This document shows positions 1 through 8,618 of a DNA stretch of 46,695 nt, one piece after another. Location: NCBI GenBank assembly GCA_018400295.1, contig JAGYMZ010000018.1, positions 1-46,695 on the forward strand, given 5' to 3'. The notes under the pieces were generated by a model. It searched no databases. It saw only the letters and a program-made list of their open reading frames with translations, and was not told the DNA's origin. Position numbers and translations under genes: made by a program. Each line of letters begins with the position of its first letter. The first letter of the stretch is position 1. Source of the stretch: Bacteroidales bacterium. GTDB lineage: Bacteria > Bacteroidota > Bacteroidia > Bacteroidales > B18-G4.

Positions 1-192
1 GACAAGACCTGTCCCCCCTACCCCTTCCCGGTATGGAATACCATATTCCGACAGCCGGGCGGCGATAAATCCGGCAGTCTGATGTTCCTGCCCGGAAAGT
101 TCGGGATGGGCATGAAGATGGTTCCGGATCATAACCAGGTCATGGAAATATTCTCCGGCAAGGTATTTGATTTTATCCTGTACGTTTTTCAT
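1..192 (-). CDS. M20-family amidohydrolase/peptidase, amino-terminal fragment (runs off the left edge)
   Basis: Reading the minus strand from an ATG at 192-190 gives 64 uninterrupted codons to base 1, so the gene continues outside the window. The translation has the start of M20 metal-dependent amidohydrolases (hippurate, N-acyl amino acid or indole-acetyl amino acid hydrolases). It contains the motif HLHAHPELSGQE near residues 25-36, then a helix ending in RLSEYGIPYREGVGGTGLV at the cut. In this family the HxHPELS segment precedes the metal-binding domain, which is not present here. The start lies 5 bases after the fumC stop, so the two are probably co-transcribed. Family assignment is fairly secure; the substrate cannot be told from this fragment. 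Confidence 0.8.
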   Translation of the reverse strand, partial: MKNVQDKIKYLAGEYFHDLVMIRNHLHAHPELSGQEHQTAGFIAARLSEYGIPYREGVGGTGLV

Positions 193-197
193 CGCTA

Positions 198-1592
198 TTA
201 TTTCGGGCCGATCATCTTTTTAGGGTCTATCCATTCCTCGTATTGTTCCGCTGTCACCAGTCCCAGTTTCAGGGCAGATTCACGCAGGGTAATATCCTCT
301 TCATGAGCCTGCTTGGCAATTCGGGCAGCTTGCTCATATCCTATATGTGTGTTCAGCGCTGTAACCAGCATCAGGGAATTGTCGAGATTTGTGCGGATGT
401 TTTTGATGTTGGGCTCGATCCCTGAAACGCAGTTATCGTTGAAGGAAACACATGCATCCCCCAGCAATCGTGAGGCCTGAAGCAGATTATAAATCATGAC
501 CGGTTTGAAAACATTCAGCTGGAAATGGCCGTGTGTTCCTCCAACAGCAATGGCGGCATCATTGCCGATCACCTGTGCACAAACCATAGTGATGGCCTCT
601 GCCTGGGTAGGATTGACTTTACCGGGCATGATCGAAGATCCCGGCTCATTGGCAGGCAGGTTCAGTTCTCCGATCCCACACCGGGGTCCGGAAGCAGACA
701 AGCGGATGTTGTTGGCTATATGCATCAAGCTAATTGCCAATGTTTTGAGGGAACCGGACGCTTCTACCACGGCATCATGGGCCGACAGCGCCTCGTATTT
801 ATTGGCTGCTGTAACGAATGGATAGCCAGTGATCGCGGCAATTTTGGCAGCAACGAGCTTATCGTATCCTTTTGGTGCATTGATGCCCGTACCCACGGCC
901 GTACCTCCGAGCGCAAGTTCCAGAATATGGTCCAGAGAATGCCTCAGGGAACTCAGGCCATGGTCCAGCTGGGAAACATACCCGCTGAATTCCTGTCCCA
1001 CGGTCAACGGAGTCGCATCCATCAGGTGTGTGCGGCCTATTTTCACCACATCCACAAATTCCTTTGATTTTTCCTCCAGGGTATCCCGGAGCTTCTCCAC
1101 ACCGGGGATGGTATTTTCAATGATCATCTTGTAAGCAGCGATATGCATAGCTGTCGGGAAGGTGTCGTTGGAAGATTGTGATTTATTCACATCATCGTTG
1201 GGATGAATAAAACGTTCGCCTTCACCCAGTTTCCCACCCAGGATCACATGGGCCCGGTTGGCGATGACTTCATTCATGTTCATGTTCGACTGCGTTCCCG
1301 AACCTGTTTGCCAGATCACCAGAGGAAAATGATCGTCCAGTTCGCCCTGCATCACCTCATCGCAGATCTTTCCGATCAGTTCCGCTTTTTCTCCGGGCAG
1401 CACCCCCAATTCCTGGTTGGCCTGTGCAGCAGCCTTTTTTAGCACGGCAAAGGCCCTGATGATCTCGATGGGCATGGACCCCTCCGGACCGATCCGGAAG
1501 TTTTGTTTGGACCGTTGTGTTTGTGCTCCCCAATATTTTTCTGCAGGAACTTCCACCGTTCCCATGGTGTCTTTTTCAATTCTTTTTTTCAT
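198..1592 (-). CDS. fumC: Class II fumarate hydratase
   Basis: 464 residues, the usual length of class II fumarases, which interconvert fumarate and malate in the citric acid cycle without an iron-sulfur cluster. Visible landmarks are [14 protein letters not shown] (about 96-109), [15 protein letters not shown] (130-144), GRTHLMDA with His189 matching the catalytic-region histidine, and the flexible loop [11 protein letters not shown] (318-328) carrying the catalytic serine. The ATG at 1592 fits the family amino end ([18 protein letters not shown]). Aspartase shares this superfamily, but the residues around the loop and the amino end look like FumC. It follows the ArsC-like gene by 67 bases and precedes the M20 gene by 5, at the end of a long minus-strand run that also includes mdh. 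Confidence 0.95.
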   Translation of the reverse strand: MKKRIEKDTMGTVEVPAEKYWGAQTQRSKQNFRIGPEGSMPIEIIRAFAVLKKAAAQANQELGVLPGEKAELIGKICDEVMQGELDDHFPLVIWQTGSGTQSNMNMNEVIANRAHVILGGKLGEGERFIHPNDDVNKSQSSNDTFPTAMHIAAYKMIIENTIPGVEKLRDTLEEKSKEFVDVVKIGRTHLMDATPLTVGQEFSGYVSQLDHGLSSLRHSLDHILELALGGTAVGTGINAPKGYDKLVAAKIAAITGYPFVTAANKYEALSAHDAVVEASGSLKTLAISLMHIANNIRLSASGPRCGIGELNLPANEPGSSIMPGKVNPTQAEAITMVCAQVIGNDAAIAVGGTHGHFQLNVFKPVMIYNLLQASRLLGDACVSFNDNCVSGIEPNIKNIRTNLDNSLMLVTALNTHIGYEQAARIAKQAHEEDITLRESALKLGLVTAEQYEEWIDPKKMIGPK

Positions 1593-1659
1593 GGATGATT
1601 GTTTTTTTAGTTAAACCCGATACAACAATTGCTGTCGTTACATGACAAAATGAAAACGA

Positions 1660-2001
1660 TTATAGCAGGTGATCAATATTTTCAGGGGGATCGCCAATAA
1701 CCGCCTTATAACCCTTTACTACGATGGGGCGACGGATCAGCCGGGGGTTTTCCGTCAATATTTTCACCCATTCCCCATCGGTGAAATCTTTATCTTTATA
1801 ATCAGATTTATACAATGCTTCCTGGGTCCGGATAATACCGGCAGGCTTTTTATTCAGTTTTTGCAGGATCCTTTTCAGTTCTTCCTCATGGGGTGGATTT
1901 TTCATGTAATGGACGACCTCAGGCTCTATGCCCTTTTCTTTCAGGTAATTAAGTCCTGCCCGGGATTTTTTGCAACGGGGGTTATGGAAGATCCTGATCA
2001 T
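1660..2001 (-). CDS. ArsC/Spx-family thioredoxin-fold protein (arsenate reductase-like)
   Basis: 113 residues when started at the ATG at 2001 (MIRIFHNPRCKKS); a longer reading from 2067 adds 22 low-complexity residues that do not match the family. The fold is that of glutaredoxin-coupled arsenate reductases: an amino-terminal FHNPRC loop with Cys10, and a later NPRLIRRPIVV segment supplying the conserved arginine and cis-proline region. The active loop is CKKS, with one cysteine only, so it is not the CxxC redox switch of typical Spx regulators. It may reduce arsenate or be an uncharacterised YffB-type thiol protein; no ars operon partner is adjacent. It lies between prfB (83-base gap) and fumC (67-base gap), likely on the same transcript. 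Confidence 0.85.
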   Translation of the reverse strand: MIRIFHNPRCKKSRAGLNYLKEKGIEPEVVHYMKNPPHEEELKRILQKLNKKPAGIIRTQEALYKSDYKDKDFTDGEWVKILTENPRLIRRPIVVKGYKAVIGDPPENIDHLL

Positions 2002-2084
2002 ATCAATACATTTTTTTGTCTTTAAAGCCTCAAATTTAAGAATATAAAGGCAAACAAAAAATATCAATACGCATAGAAATGCGC

Positions 2085-3174
2085 TTAATCATGGCCGAAT
2101 TCCATCAGGTAAGCTTTGATGAATCCGTCCAGGTTTCCGTCCATAACGGCCTGTACGTTGCCGGTCTCATAACCTGTGCGCAGGTCTTTGACCATTTTAT
2201 AAGGGTGCATAACGTAAGAACGGATCTGCGATCCCCATTCAATTTTCTTTTTGTTTCCTTCGATCTCGGCCTGTGCTTCCTTCTTTTTTCTCAGTTCGAT
2301 CTCAAAAAGCTGGGATTTCAGCATGCGCAGGGCTTTTTCCCGGTTTTGCGACTGGGAGCGGGTTTCCTGGCATTCGACAGTGATCCCTGTAGGTTCGTGT
2401 TTTAACCGGACAGCCGTTTCCACCTTATTAACGTTTTGTCCGCCGGGACCGCTGGACCGGAAAGTATCCCATTGTATGTCGGAAAGATTGACGGACACTT
2501 CAATATTATCGTCCACCACCGGATACACGTAAACCGAAGCAAAGGAAGTATGCCTTTTGTTGGCCGAATCAAAAGGCGACAAACGCACCAGGCGGTGTAC
2601 ACCATTTTCTCCCTTCAAGTAGCCAAAAGCATAATCACCTTCTATTTCAAGGGTCACGTTTTTGACCCCGGCCACTTCGCCTTCATGGATATCGAGTTCT
2701 TTAACCTTATACCCTTTCAGGTCTGCCCAGCGGTAATACATTCTCATGAGCATTTCCGCCCAATCCTGGCTTTCCGTGCCACCCGCACCGGCATTGATCT
2801 CCAGGATGGCTCCCAGCTGGTCTTCCTCCTTGCTCAGCATATTCCTGAATTCAAGGTCTTCGATCTTATCCAGTGTTTTGTGTAATTGATGGTCCAGATC
2901 TTCTGCCGTAGCTTCATCCCCGGTATAGAAATCGTATATGACTTTCAGGTCTTCCAGGCTCTCCGCAGTTTCTGCATAAACCTCTGTCCATTTCTTCTTT
3001 GCCTGGATCCTTCTCAGGATCTTTTCGGCTTTTTTGGGATCCTGCCAAAAGTCCGGCTGCTGGGTAAGCTTTTCTTCTTCTTTTATCTCCTCCTCTTTCT
3101 GATCAATGTCAAAGGAACCTCCTCAAGGCTGCCAGCCTTTTATCCAGTTGTTTCAATTCATCCGGTGTTAACAT
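2085..3174 (-). CDS. prfB: Peptide chain release factor 2, expressed by programmed +1 frameshift
   Basis: RF2 recognises UGA and UAA stop codons and triggers peptide release on the ribosome. Codons 1-21 start at ATG 3174 and end in an in-frame TGA at 3111-3109. Skipping the T at 3111 and continuing from GAC at 3110 gives one uninterrupted frame to 2085, 362 residues in all, the normal RF2 length. The stop-recognition motif SPF is at about 199-201 and the catalytic GGQ at about 244-246 ([10 protein letters not shown]). An upstream in-frame ATG at 3180 is also possible; 3174 was preferred because the amino end then matches RF2 proteins (TPDEL...LRRFLDID). The gene follows recX by 45 bases. Automated callers may start it falsely at 2840, which loses the first domain. 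Confidence 0.95.
3108..3123 (-). promoter_or_regulatory. prfB programmed +1 ribosomal frameshift signal
   Basis: Minus-strand order: AGGAGG (3123-3118), a 3-base spacer TTC, then CTT TGA C (3114-3108). This is the classic autoregulatory arrangement: an internal Shine-Dalgarno-like hexamer three bases before the CUU slippery codon and a UGA with an unfavourable following C. When RF2 is scarce, UGA is read slowly, the ribosome slips +1 and full-length RF2 is made. The mechanism is established for bacterial prfB; all its parts are visible here. Confidence 0.95.
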
Positions 3175-3194
3175 ATGCATTGGGTTTTGGCTTG

Positions 3195-3202
3195 CAAAGG
3201 TA
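3195..3202 (-). promoter_or_regulatory. Possible Bacteroidota -7 box for prfB
   Basis: Minus-strand TACCTTTG matches the Bacteroidota -7 consensus TAnnTTTG and lies about 20 bases before the prfB ATG, between the recX stop and prfB. No good TTTG -33 element is present 19-21 bases upstream, so this would be a weak promoter or chance. If real, it lets prfB be transcribed apart from mdh-sir2-recX. Confidence 0.4.
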
Positions 3203-3219
3203 ATATTTTCCTGCAGAAA

Positions 3220-3684
3220 TCACTCATTCAGGACATCAAGGACCAGGGAAGTTTCATAACCCCTGGAAACAGCATACGCCGCCAGCTTATTCTTCATGCG
3301 TGTGGCGTTATCTTCTTTTAACGAAAAGCTTTTCCGGCTAATGATCTGTTTCAGTGCTTCGATGTATTCCTCATCATCGATCTCCCGCAGCCCGATCTGA
3401 ATATACAGGCCCGGTATGTTTTTCTTTCGCAATTCGTAAGCGATGCGGTTTCTCCCCCATTTATTCAACCTGAATTTGCTCCCGGCATACACCCGGGCGA
3501 ACCTTTCCTCATCAACCAGGCCCTCCTTTTCCAGGGCGAGGATGATTTCCCCGCTCACTTTTTCCGTGACGTTCCAGCTCTGTAATTTCCTTTGTACATC
3601 CTGAATGCAACGTTCCTGGTAATTGCAAAAAACCCTCATCTTATTGAGGATATATTCATGATCGGCAGGTTGTGGAATGCTCAT
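3220..3684 (-). CDS. recX: Regulatory protein RecX
   Basis: 154 residues rich in charged helices, typical of RecX, which binds RecA filaments and limits recombination activity. Recognisable segments are the repeated three-helix pattern: NYQERCIQDVQRKLQSW (about 21-37), ALEKEGLVDEERFARVYAGS (about 50-69) with the characteristic DEERFA motif, and KWGRNRIAYELRKKNI (about 74-89). The start ATG overlaps the sirtuin stop by 4 bases, implying translational coupling. recA is not in the window, so RecX here is not in the recA-recX arrangement known from many bacteria. Confidence 0.88.
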   Translation of the reverse strand: MSIPQPADHEYILNKMRVFCNYQERCIQDVQRKLQSWNVTEKVSGEIILALEKEGLVDEERFARVYAGSKFRLNKWGRNRIAYELRKKNIPGLYIQIGLREIDDEEYIEALKQIISRKSFSLKEDNATRMKNKLAAYAVSRGYETSLVLDVLNE

Positions 3685-4376
3685 GCGGACCCTCCGGTTA
3701 AAAGTTTTTCCACCAGCGCCGGGACTGCCTTTCCGGCTTTGTCGGCAATAAGATGGAGGCCGGGTATGGGATCTGTATCCCTGGCGCCCGGATCAATATA
3801 GTATTTCGGTATTTCACCGGGCGTGTATGCAAACAATCCCGCCGCCGGATAAACATTCATGGAAGTCCCTATGATCAGGAGCATGTCCGCCATGGAGCAA
3901 ATTTCCGCAGCAGGGACGATGTTTGGGACGGGCTCACCGAACCATACCACATGGGGCCGGAGCTGACTGCCTTCGGGACAGGTGTCCCCTTTTTTTAATT
4001 CCCAGCCTTCCAGTTCATAGACCTTATCGGGGTTGCGGGAGCTCCGCACCTTTTTAAGTTCACCATGCAGATGCAAAACATTTGTTGATCCGGCTCTTTC
4101 ATGCAGATCGTCAATGTTCTGTGTGACAACCGACACCTTGAACCTTTCTTCCAGCCTGGCCAGGGCATAATGAGCAGGGTTGGGCTCCACCGCCAGCAAT
4201 TGCTTTCTGCGTTGATTATAAAAATCGATCACAAGATCCATATTCCGCGCCCATGCTTCGGGCGTGGCTACCTCTTCCACCCGGTAATCGTTCCACAACC
4301 CGTTATGATCGCGAAAGGTTTTGATGCCGGACTCTGCACTCATCCCGGCACCTGTCAGTACAACAATATGCTTCAT
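3681..4376 (-). CDS. cobB: NAD-dependent protein deacylase (sirtuin, SIRT5/CobB type)
   Basis: 231 residues with the sirtuin core: GAGMSAESGIKTFRD (9-23) and TQNIDDLH (85-92) for NAD binding, and the catalytic His104 in LHLHGE. Tyr53 and Arg56 in FYNQRR are the pair that binds acidic acyl groups in SIRT5-like enzymes, so desuccinylase or demalonylase activity is likely in addition to deacetylation. The small zinc module expected after residue 105 lacks the four cysteines; only one cysteine (in DTCPEG) is seen there. It lies 12 bases after mdh and overlaps recX by 4 bases. Sitting next to a malate dehydrogenase gene, it may act on metabolic enzymes, but that is inference. Confidence 0.9.
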   Translation of the reverse strand: MKHIVVLTGAGMSAESGIKTFRDHNGLWNDYRVEEVATPEAWARNMDLVIDFYNQRRKQLLAVEPNPAHYALARLEERFKVSVVTQNIDDLHERAGSTNVLHLHGELKKVRSSRNPDKVYELEGWELKKGDTCPEGSQLRPHVVWFGEPVPNIVPAAEICSMADMLLIIGTSMNVYPAAGLFAYTPGEIPKYYIDPGARDTDPIPGLHLIADKAGKAVPALVEKLLTGGSA

Positions 4377-4388
4377 AGGCAGGCCTGC

Positions 4389-5327
4389 TTAGAATATTTT
4401 CATCTTATCGAGCACCGACAAGGTTTCTTTAACGTGTTTTGCGGATTTTACGACCAGCTTTTTCTCAGGTTCGGTCAAACTGAGTTCCAGGATCTCTTCT
4501 ATGCCATGCTTGCCCAGTTTAACCGGAACACCAAGATATACATCACTGAGCCCATACTGCCCCGTAAGGTAAGCGCTCACCGGGAATATTCTGCGCTGGT
4601 TGTCCACGATGGCTTCAACCATCATGGCAGCAGCGGATCCGGGGGCATACCAGGCCGAAGTACCCATCAGGCTGACCAGTTCTCCACCACCTTTCTTGGT
4701 GCGTTCAATGATGTTGTCGATCTCCTCCTTGTTCAGAAGTTCACTAATGGGAATACCCTGAACGGAAGTATATCTTCTGAGGGGAACCATAGAATCACCG
4801 TGCCCGCCCATGAGCAAGCCGTGAATATCCTTGGGCGATACGTTGAGTGCCTCCGCTATAAAAGCCGTATACCTTCCGATATCCAGGATCCCTGCCATAC
4901 CAAACACTTTGCTGTGATGTTTGTTTGCCGCTTTATACGCGACATAAGTCATAACATCCAGGGGATTGGAAACAATGATAAGGATGGCATCGGGGGAATA
5001 ACGAATGGATTTCTCCACCACGTCTTTAACGATCTGCGCATTGGTCTTGATCAGATCATCCCTCGACATACCGGGTTTCCTTGGCATTCCGGATGTTACC
5101 ACAATCACCCCGGAACCCTTGGTCCGCAAATAATTATTGGTCACGCCGGTAACCCGTGTATTAAAATGATTGATCTGGGAGGTCTGCCAGATATCCAGGG
5201 CTTTGCCTTCGGCCATACCTTCCTGGATATCGACAAGAACAACTTCCCTTGCCAGATCCTTATGTGCTATCACATTGGCGCAGGTAGCACCTACATTTCC
5301 TGCCCCAATAACCGTAATTCTATCCAT
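4389..5327 (-). CDS. mdh: Malate dehydrogenase (LDH-like NAD enzyme)
   Basis: 312 residues, the length of LDH-like bacterial malate dehydrogenases that interconvert malate and oxaloacetate. The Rossmann motif GAGNVGATCAN (8-18) is followed by Asp33, which favours NAD over NADP. The substrate loop is SGMPRKPGMSRDDL (79-92); Arg83 in place of the glutamine of lactate dehydrogenases marks malate specificity, with Arg89, Asn121 and Arg152. The catalytic His176 is in GGHGDSMVP. It is the first gene of the minus-strand run ending with fumC, and has a well-formed promoter about 80 bases upstream. With fumC and maeB it gives the cell a compact set of malate-converting enzymes. Confidence 0.95.
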   Translation of the reverse strand: MDRITVIGAGNVGATCANVIAHKDLAREVVLVDIQEGMAEGKALDIWQTSQINHFNTRVTGVTNNYLRTKGSGVIVVTSGMPRKPGMSRDDLIKTNAQIVKDVVEKSIRYSPDAILIIVSNPLDVMTYVAYKAANKHHSKVFGMAGILDIGRYTAFIAEALNVSPKDIHGLLMGGHGDSMVPLRRYTSVQGIPISELLNKEEIDNIIERTKKGGGELVSLMGTSAWYAPGSAAAMMVEAIVDNQRRIFPVSAYLTGQYGLSDVYLGVPVKLGKHGIEEILELSLTEPEKKLVVKSAKHVKETLSVLDKMKIF

Positions 5328-5407
5328 AACGCATGTATTTGTTCATATATAAGCCGGGATGCGCCTCAAACCAATGACCGGAAAAAGCAGCACATCCGAA
5401 TACAAAA

Positions 5408-5438
5408 CAAATATACAACATAAATAATATATGTCAAA
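5408..5438 (-). promoter_or_regulatory. Bacteroidota-type promoter for mdh
   Basis: On the minus strand a TTTG (-33, bases 5438-5435) is followed by exactly 19 bases and then TATATTTG (-7, bases 5415-5408), a full match to the Bacteroidota primary-sigma consensus TTTG/TAnnTTTG. Transcription would start near 5401, leaving a leader of roughly 74 bases before mdh. The surroundings are very A/T rich. This is the best promoter match noticed in the window. Confidence 0.75.
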
Positions 5439-5494
5439 ACACCCATATAAACAAAAGAGACGAAAATGCGTTCAGGCTTGCTCTGAAAATCCGT

Positions 5495-7792
5495 TTACAG
5501 GTCTTTCACACCTTTATGGCAGTCATTTTTTACGCAAATGGCATCGATGGCCGCAATGGTCACCATATTCACGATCTCATTGACGGTCGACCCAATCTGC
5601 AATACGTGGACTGATTTGCGCATTCCATTGAGAATGGGTCCGATAACATCAACATCCGCCAATTCCTGCAGCAGCTTATAGGCTACATTGCCGGCAGTGA
5701 GGTATGGAAATATCAATGTGTTGGCTGAACCGTCGACCAACTTTGAGAAGGGAAAATTCTCCCGGAGTATATCATTATTGAGTGCGACATTGGCTTGCAT
5801 CTCACCATCCACAATGATGTTGGGGTAATGCTTGTGCAGGTATTCAATGGCTTCCCGTTGCATATTGGGGATATTGCCCGGATTGGAACCAAAGTTGGAA
5901 TATGAAACAAAAGCTACGCGGGGTTTGACATTCAGTTTCTCAACAGCAATTGCCGTTTGGAGCGTTATCTCCACGAGATCTTCCATGGTGGGATTTTTAT
6001 TTACGGTACAATCAGAGAAAAAGATCGGTCCCCGCCTGGAATTGATTATATACATGCCGGTAACCAGTTTTTCCCCTTCCCTCATTCCAATCACCTGCAG
6101 TGCAGGTTTGATGGCATAGGGGTAGTTGCGGATCAATCCGGATACCATGGCATCGGCTTCTCCGGTTTCCACCAGCATGGGTGCAAAATAATTATCGTGT
6201 TCGATAAGATTGCGGGCCGCATCGAGGGTAACGCCTTTACGTTGCCTTTTTTTGTAGAGTATCTGTGCAAATTCTTCCCGCTTGCTTTTCAAGTCAGCAG
6301 CCTTCGGATCAACAATCTCTACACCGGTGAGTTCAAGTTCATTTTCCTTAATGGTCTTCCGTATCTTATTTACATTACCCAACAGGATTGGTATGGCTAT
6401 TTTCTCATTATGAACGATTTCGGCAGCTTTTAGCATATTAAACTCCTCGGCCAGTCCGAACACCACCCGTTGCGGCTCCCTTTTCGCCCTTCCCTTGATC
6501 TGTCTGAGTATCGGATTTGAAAGGCCCAACCGTTTGCCCAGTTCTTCCCTGTATGCATCCCAGTCTCCGATGGGCTTGCGGGCCACCCCGGTATCCATCG
6601 CAGCTTTGGCAACAGCGGGTGCCACGTGAACGATCAGCCGCGGGTCCGTGGGCTTCGGTATAATATAATTCCGGCAAAAATGCAGATTTTTCTCATGATA
6701 TGCAATGTTCACCTCTTCCGGGACGGGCAGTTTTGCCAGGTCAGCCAGTGCCTTGGATGCAGCAAGCTTCATTTCATCGTTGATGGTCGTTGCCCGGACA
6801 TCCATAGCGCCCCTAAAAATGAACGGGAAGCCCAGTACATTGTTGATCTGATTTGGAAAATCCGATCTGCCGGTTGCCATGATCAGGTCATCGCGGACAG
6901 ACATGGCCTCTTCATATCCAATCTCCGGTACCGGATTGGCCAGGGCGAAAACGATGGGATTATCCGCCATAGACTTCAGGTATTCTTTTTTAAGCACCCC
7001 GGCTACCGACAGGCCCAGGAACATATCAGCCCCCTGTATTGCTTCTTCAAGCGTGCGAACATTGCGTTCCGTGGCATACCTTTGTTTCCAGGGGTTGAGG
7101 TCTTTCCTGTCTTTATGCAAAACCCCTTTGCTATCCAGCATTACAATATTTTCAGGCTTTATGCCCAGCTGGATATAAAGGTTCGTACATGAAATGGCGG
7201 ATGCTCCGGCCCCGTTCACGACAATTTTCAGATCTTCGATCTTCCGGTTTGTCATTTCCATGGCATTGATCAAACCCGCTGAAGTAATGATCGCCGTTCC
7301 ATGCTGATCATCATGCATTACGGGTATATCCAGCGCTTCCTTGATCCTATCCTCGATCTCAAAACACTCCGGAGCTTTAATGTCTTCCAGATTTATCCCG
7401 CCAAAAGTAGGGGCGATTTGCACAACGGTTTCGACAAATTTGTCAATCTCCTTGGTTTCAATCTCTATATCAAACACATCCAGATCAGCAAATACTTTAA
7501 ATAGCAAGCCCTTGCCCTCCATCACAGGCTTTCCGGCTTCCGTCCCGATATCTCCGAGACCCAGTACAGCGGTACCGTTGGAAATCACAGCCACCAGGTT
7601 GCCCTTGGCCGTATATTTGTATACGTCTTCCGGATTCTTTTCGATCTCGCGGCAGGGATCGGCAACACCCGGTGTATAGGCTAAAGAAAGGTCACGTTGG
7701 GTTGTGTAAGGCTTTGTCGGCACTACTTCTATCTTGCCGGGCCGGCCCAGGGCATGATACTTAAGCGCATCTTTTCTGAATAGATTGTCCAT
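5495..7792 (-). CDS. maeB: NADP-dependent malic enzyme fused to phosphotransacetylase-like domain
   Basis: 765 residues, the length of MaeB hybrids. The first ~430 residues are malic enzyme (oxidative decarboxylation of malate to pyruvate): [10 protein letters not shown] (about 38-47), the metal/substrate region around [10 protein letters not shown] (about 159-168), and a nucleotide-binding stretch [12 protein letters not shown] (about 191-202). The last ~330 residues resemble phosphotransacetylase (PTA/PTB family); in MaeB this part usually lacks catalysis and serves as an acetyl-CoA-sensing regulatory domain. The ATG at 7792 gives the expected start ([18 protein letters not shown]). It is divergent from ruvA, with a palindrome over its predicted transcription start. 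It provides NADPH and pyruvate and links to mdh and fumC nearby. Confidence 0.95.
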   Translation of the reverse strand: MDNLFRKDALKYHALGRPGKIEVVPTKPYTTQRDLSLAYTPGVADPCREIEKNPEDVYKYTAKGNLVAVISNGTAVLGLGDIGTEAGKPVMEGKGLLFKVFADLDVFDIEIETKEIDKFVETVVQIAPTFGGINLEDIKAPECFEIEDRIKEALDIPVMHDDQHGTAIITSAGLINAMEMTNRKIEDLKIVVNGAGASAISCTNLYIQLGIKPENIVMLDSKGVLHKDRKDLNPWKQRYATERNVRTLEEAIQGADMFLGLSVAGVLKKEYLKSMADNPIVFALANPVPEIGYEEAMSVRDDLIMATGRSDFPNQINNVLGFPFIFRGAMDVRATTINDEMKLAASKALADLAKLPVPEEVNIAYHEKNLHFCRNYIIPKPTDPRLIVHVAPAVAKAAMDTGVARKPIGDWDAYREELGKRLGLSNPILRQIKGRAKREPQRVVFGLAEEFNMLKAAEIVHNEKIAIPILLGNVNKIRKTIKENELELTGVEIVDPKAADLKSKREEFAQILYKKRQRKGVTLDAARNLIEHDNYFAPMLVETGEADAMVSGLIRNYPYAIKPALQVIGMREGEKLVTGMYIINSRRGPIFFSDCTVNKNPTMEDLVEITLQTAIAVEKLNVKPRVAFVSYSNFGSNPGNIPNMQREAIEYLHKHYPNIIVDGEMQANVALNNDILRENFPFSKLVDGSANTLIFPYLTAGNVAYKLLQELADVDVIGPILNGMRKSVHVLQIGSTVNEIVNMVTIAAIDAICVKNDCHKGVKDL

Positions 7793-7807
7793 AATGTCTT
7801 GTAAGGT

Positions 7808-7823
7808 TGTTAATTAATTAACA
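7808..7823. promoter_or_regulatory. 16-bp perfect palindrome, operator candidate for maeB
   Basis: TGTTAATTAATTAACA equals its own reverse complement over all 16 bases. It lies in the maeB/ruvA divergent spacer, just downstream of the maeB -7 box, so it would cover the predicted maeB transcription start and leader. A homodimeric repressor site is a natural reading, but A/T-rich palindromes also arise by chance in such DNA. Which regulator would bind is unknown. Confidence 0.45.
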
Positions 7824-7824
7824 G

Positions 7825-7832
7825 CAAATGTA
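7825..7832 (-). promoter_or_regulatory. -7 box for maeB
   Basis: Minus-strand TACATTTG matches TAnnTTTG. No TTTG lies at the usual 19-21 base distance (the nearest is 25 bases away), so the promoter would be weak or need an activator. Predicted start near 7818, inside the adjacent 16-bp palindrome and about 26 bases before the maeB ATG. Confidence 0.5.
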
Positions 7833-7878
7833 CAACAAATCCCCGGATTTCCATACCCAAAAAAATGTAATTTTAATC

Positions 7879-7909
7879 CTTGCCTGTATTCCCTGAAACA
7901 ATATCTTTG
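7879..7909 (+). promoter_or_regulatory. Bacteroidota-type promoter for ruvA (and possibly sprA)
   Basis: CTTG at 7879-7882 is followed by 19 bases and TATCTTTG at 7902-7909, a full -7 match and a three-of-four -33 match. Transcription would begin near 7916, about 34 bases before the ruvA ATG. Since only 69 bases separate ruvA from sprA and no TAnnTTTG box is seen there, sprA may also depend on this promoter. Confidence 0.7.
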
Positions 7910-7949
7910 TAGGCCAAACAAATCAGGCAAAAGCAATTACAAACAAGGC

Positions 7950-8549
7950 ATGTATTCATACATTCAAGGCACCCTTGCCGAAAAAAATCCTGCCTATGCC
8001 GTTATTGAAGTTAACGGCATCGGGTATCTGATCAATATTTCATTATACACTTTTGGCATCATAAATCCCCTGGAATCCTGCAAGCTTCTCCTGCATCATG
8101 TGATCAGGGAAGACTATGAAGCCCTATACGGATTCGCGGATACACGGGAACGGGACCTGTTCCGGCATTTGATCTCGGTATCGGGTATAGGGGCAAACAC
8201 GGCCAGGCTGATCCTTTCTTCACTTAACCCGGAAGAGTTGACAGAAGCCATCATCAGCAAGGACGTGGACATTCTTAAATCCGTAAAAGGGATAGGAGCC
8301 AAATCGGCAGAAAGGATCATTGTTGACCTGAAAGACAAACTGGAAAGAGAAGGGTTCCCTTCAGAAAAAATAGCAGTTTCGCACAATACCAAAAAGCAGG
8401 AAGCGTTAACAGGTTTGACAATGCTTGGATTTAACAAAATTCAGGCAGGCAAAGCTATTGACAAAGTAATAAGGGCTGGCCGTGAAGATGATCAGGAAGC
8501 GGAATTATCGGTTGAAGAAATGATCAAAAAGGCACTTAAGATGCTGTAG
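7950..8549 (+). CDS. ruvA: Holliday junction branch migration protein RuvA
   Basis: 199 residues, the normal RuvA size. RuvA binds four-way DNA junctions and loads the RuvB motor. Domain I (OB-fold) covers about 1-65 with the family start MYSYIQGTL and VIEVNGIGYLI. Domain II has two helix-hairpin-helix motifs, LISVSGIGANTARLIL and LKSVKGIGAKSAERI (about 72-125). Domain III at the carboxyl end (about 150-199) is the RuvB-binding part, with ALTGLTMLGFNKIQAGKAI. The gene is preceded by a good promoter and followed after 69 bases by sprA; ruvA next to sprA is, as I recall, a common order in Bacteroidota. Confidence 0.95.
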   Translation: MYSYIQGTLAEKNPAYAVIEVNGIGYLINISLYTFGIINPLESCKLLLHHVIREDYEALYGFADTRERDLFRHLISVSGIGANTARLILSSLNPEELTEAIISKDVDILKSVKGIGAKSAERIIVDLKDKLEREGFPSEKIAVSHNTKKQEALTGLTMLGFNKIQAGKAIDKVIRAGREDDQEAELSVEEMIKKALKML

Positions 8550-8618
8550 TATAATATATTACCCTCGCACGGCCGTAATTTTTCAAACGAACTGGAAGGG
8601 AACTTAAACCGGGCATAA

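Noticed and set aside
2402-2605. Small open frames in other phases of prfB and of most large genes (for example inside fumC, maeB, sprA, polA)
   Set aside because: They overlap well-supported genes completely, lack family motifs and ribosome sites, and follow from codon bias of the true frame.
7811-7821. TTAATTAATTAA as a mobile-element end or att site
   Set aside because: No integrase, transposase, target duplication or tRNA is nearby; an operator is a simpler reading.
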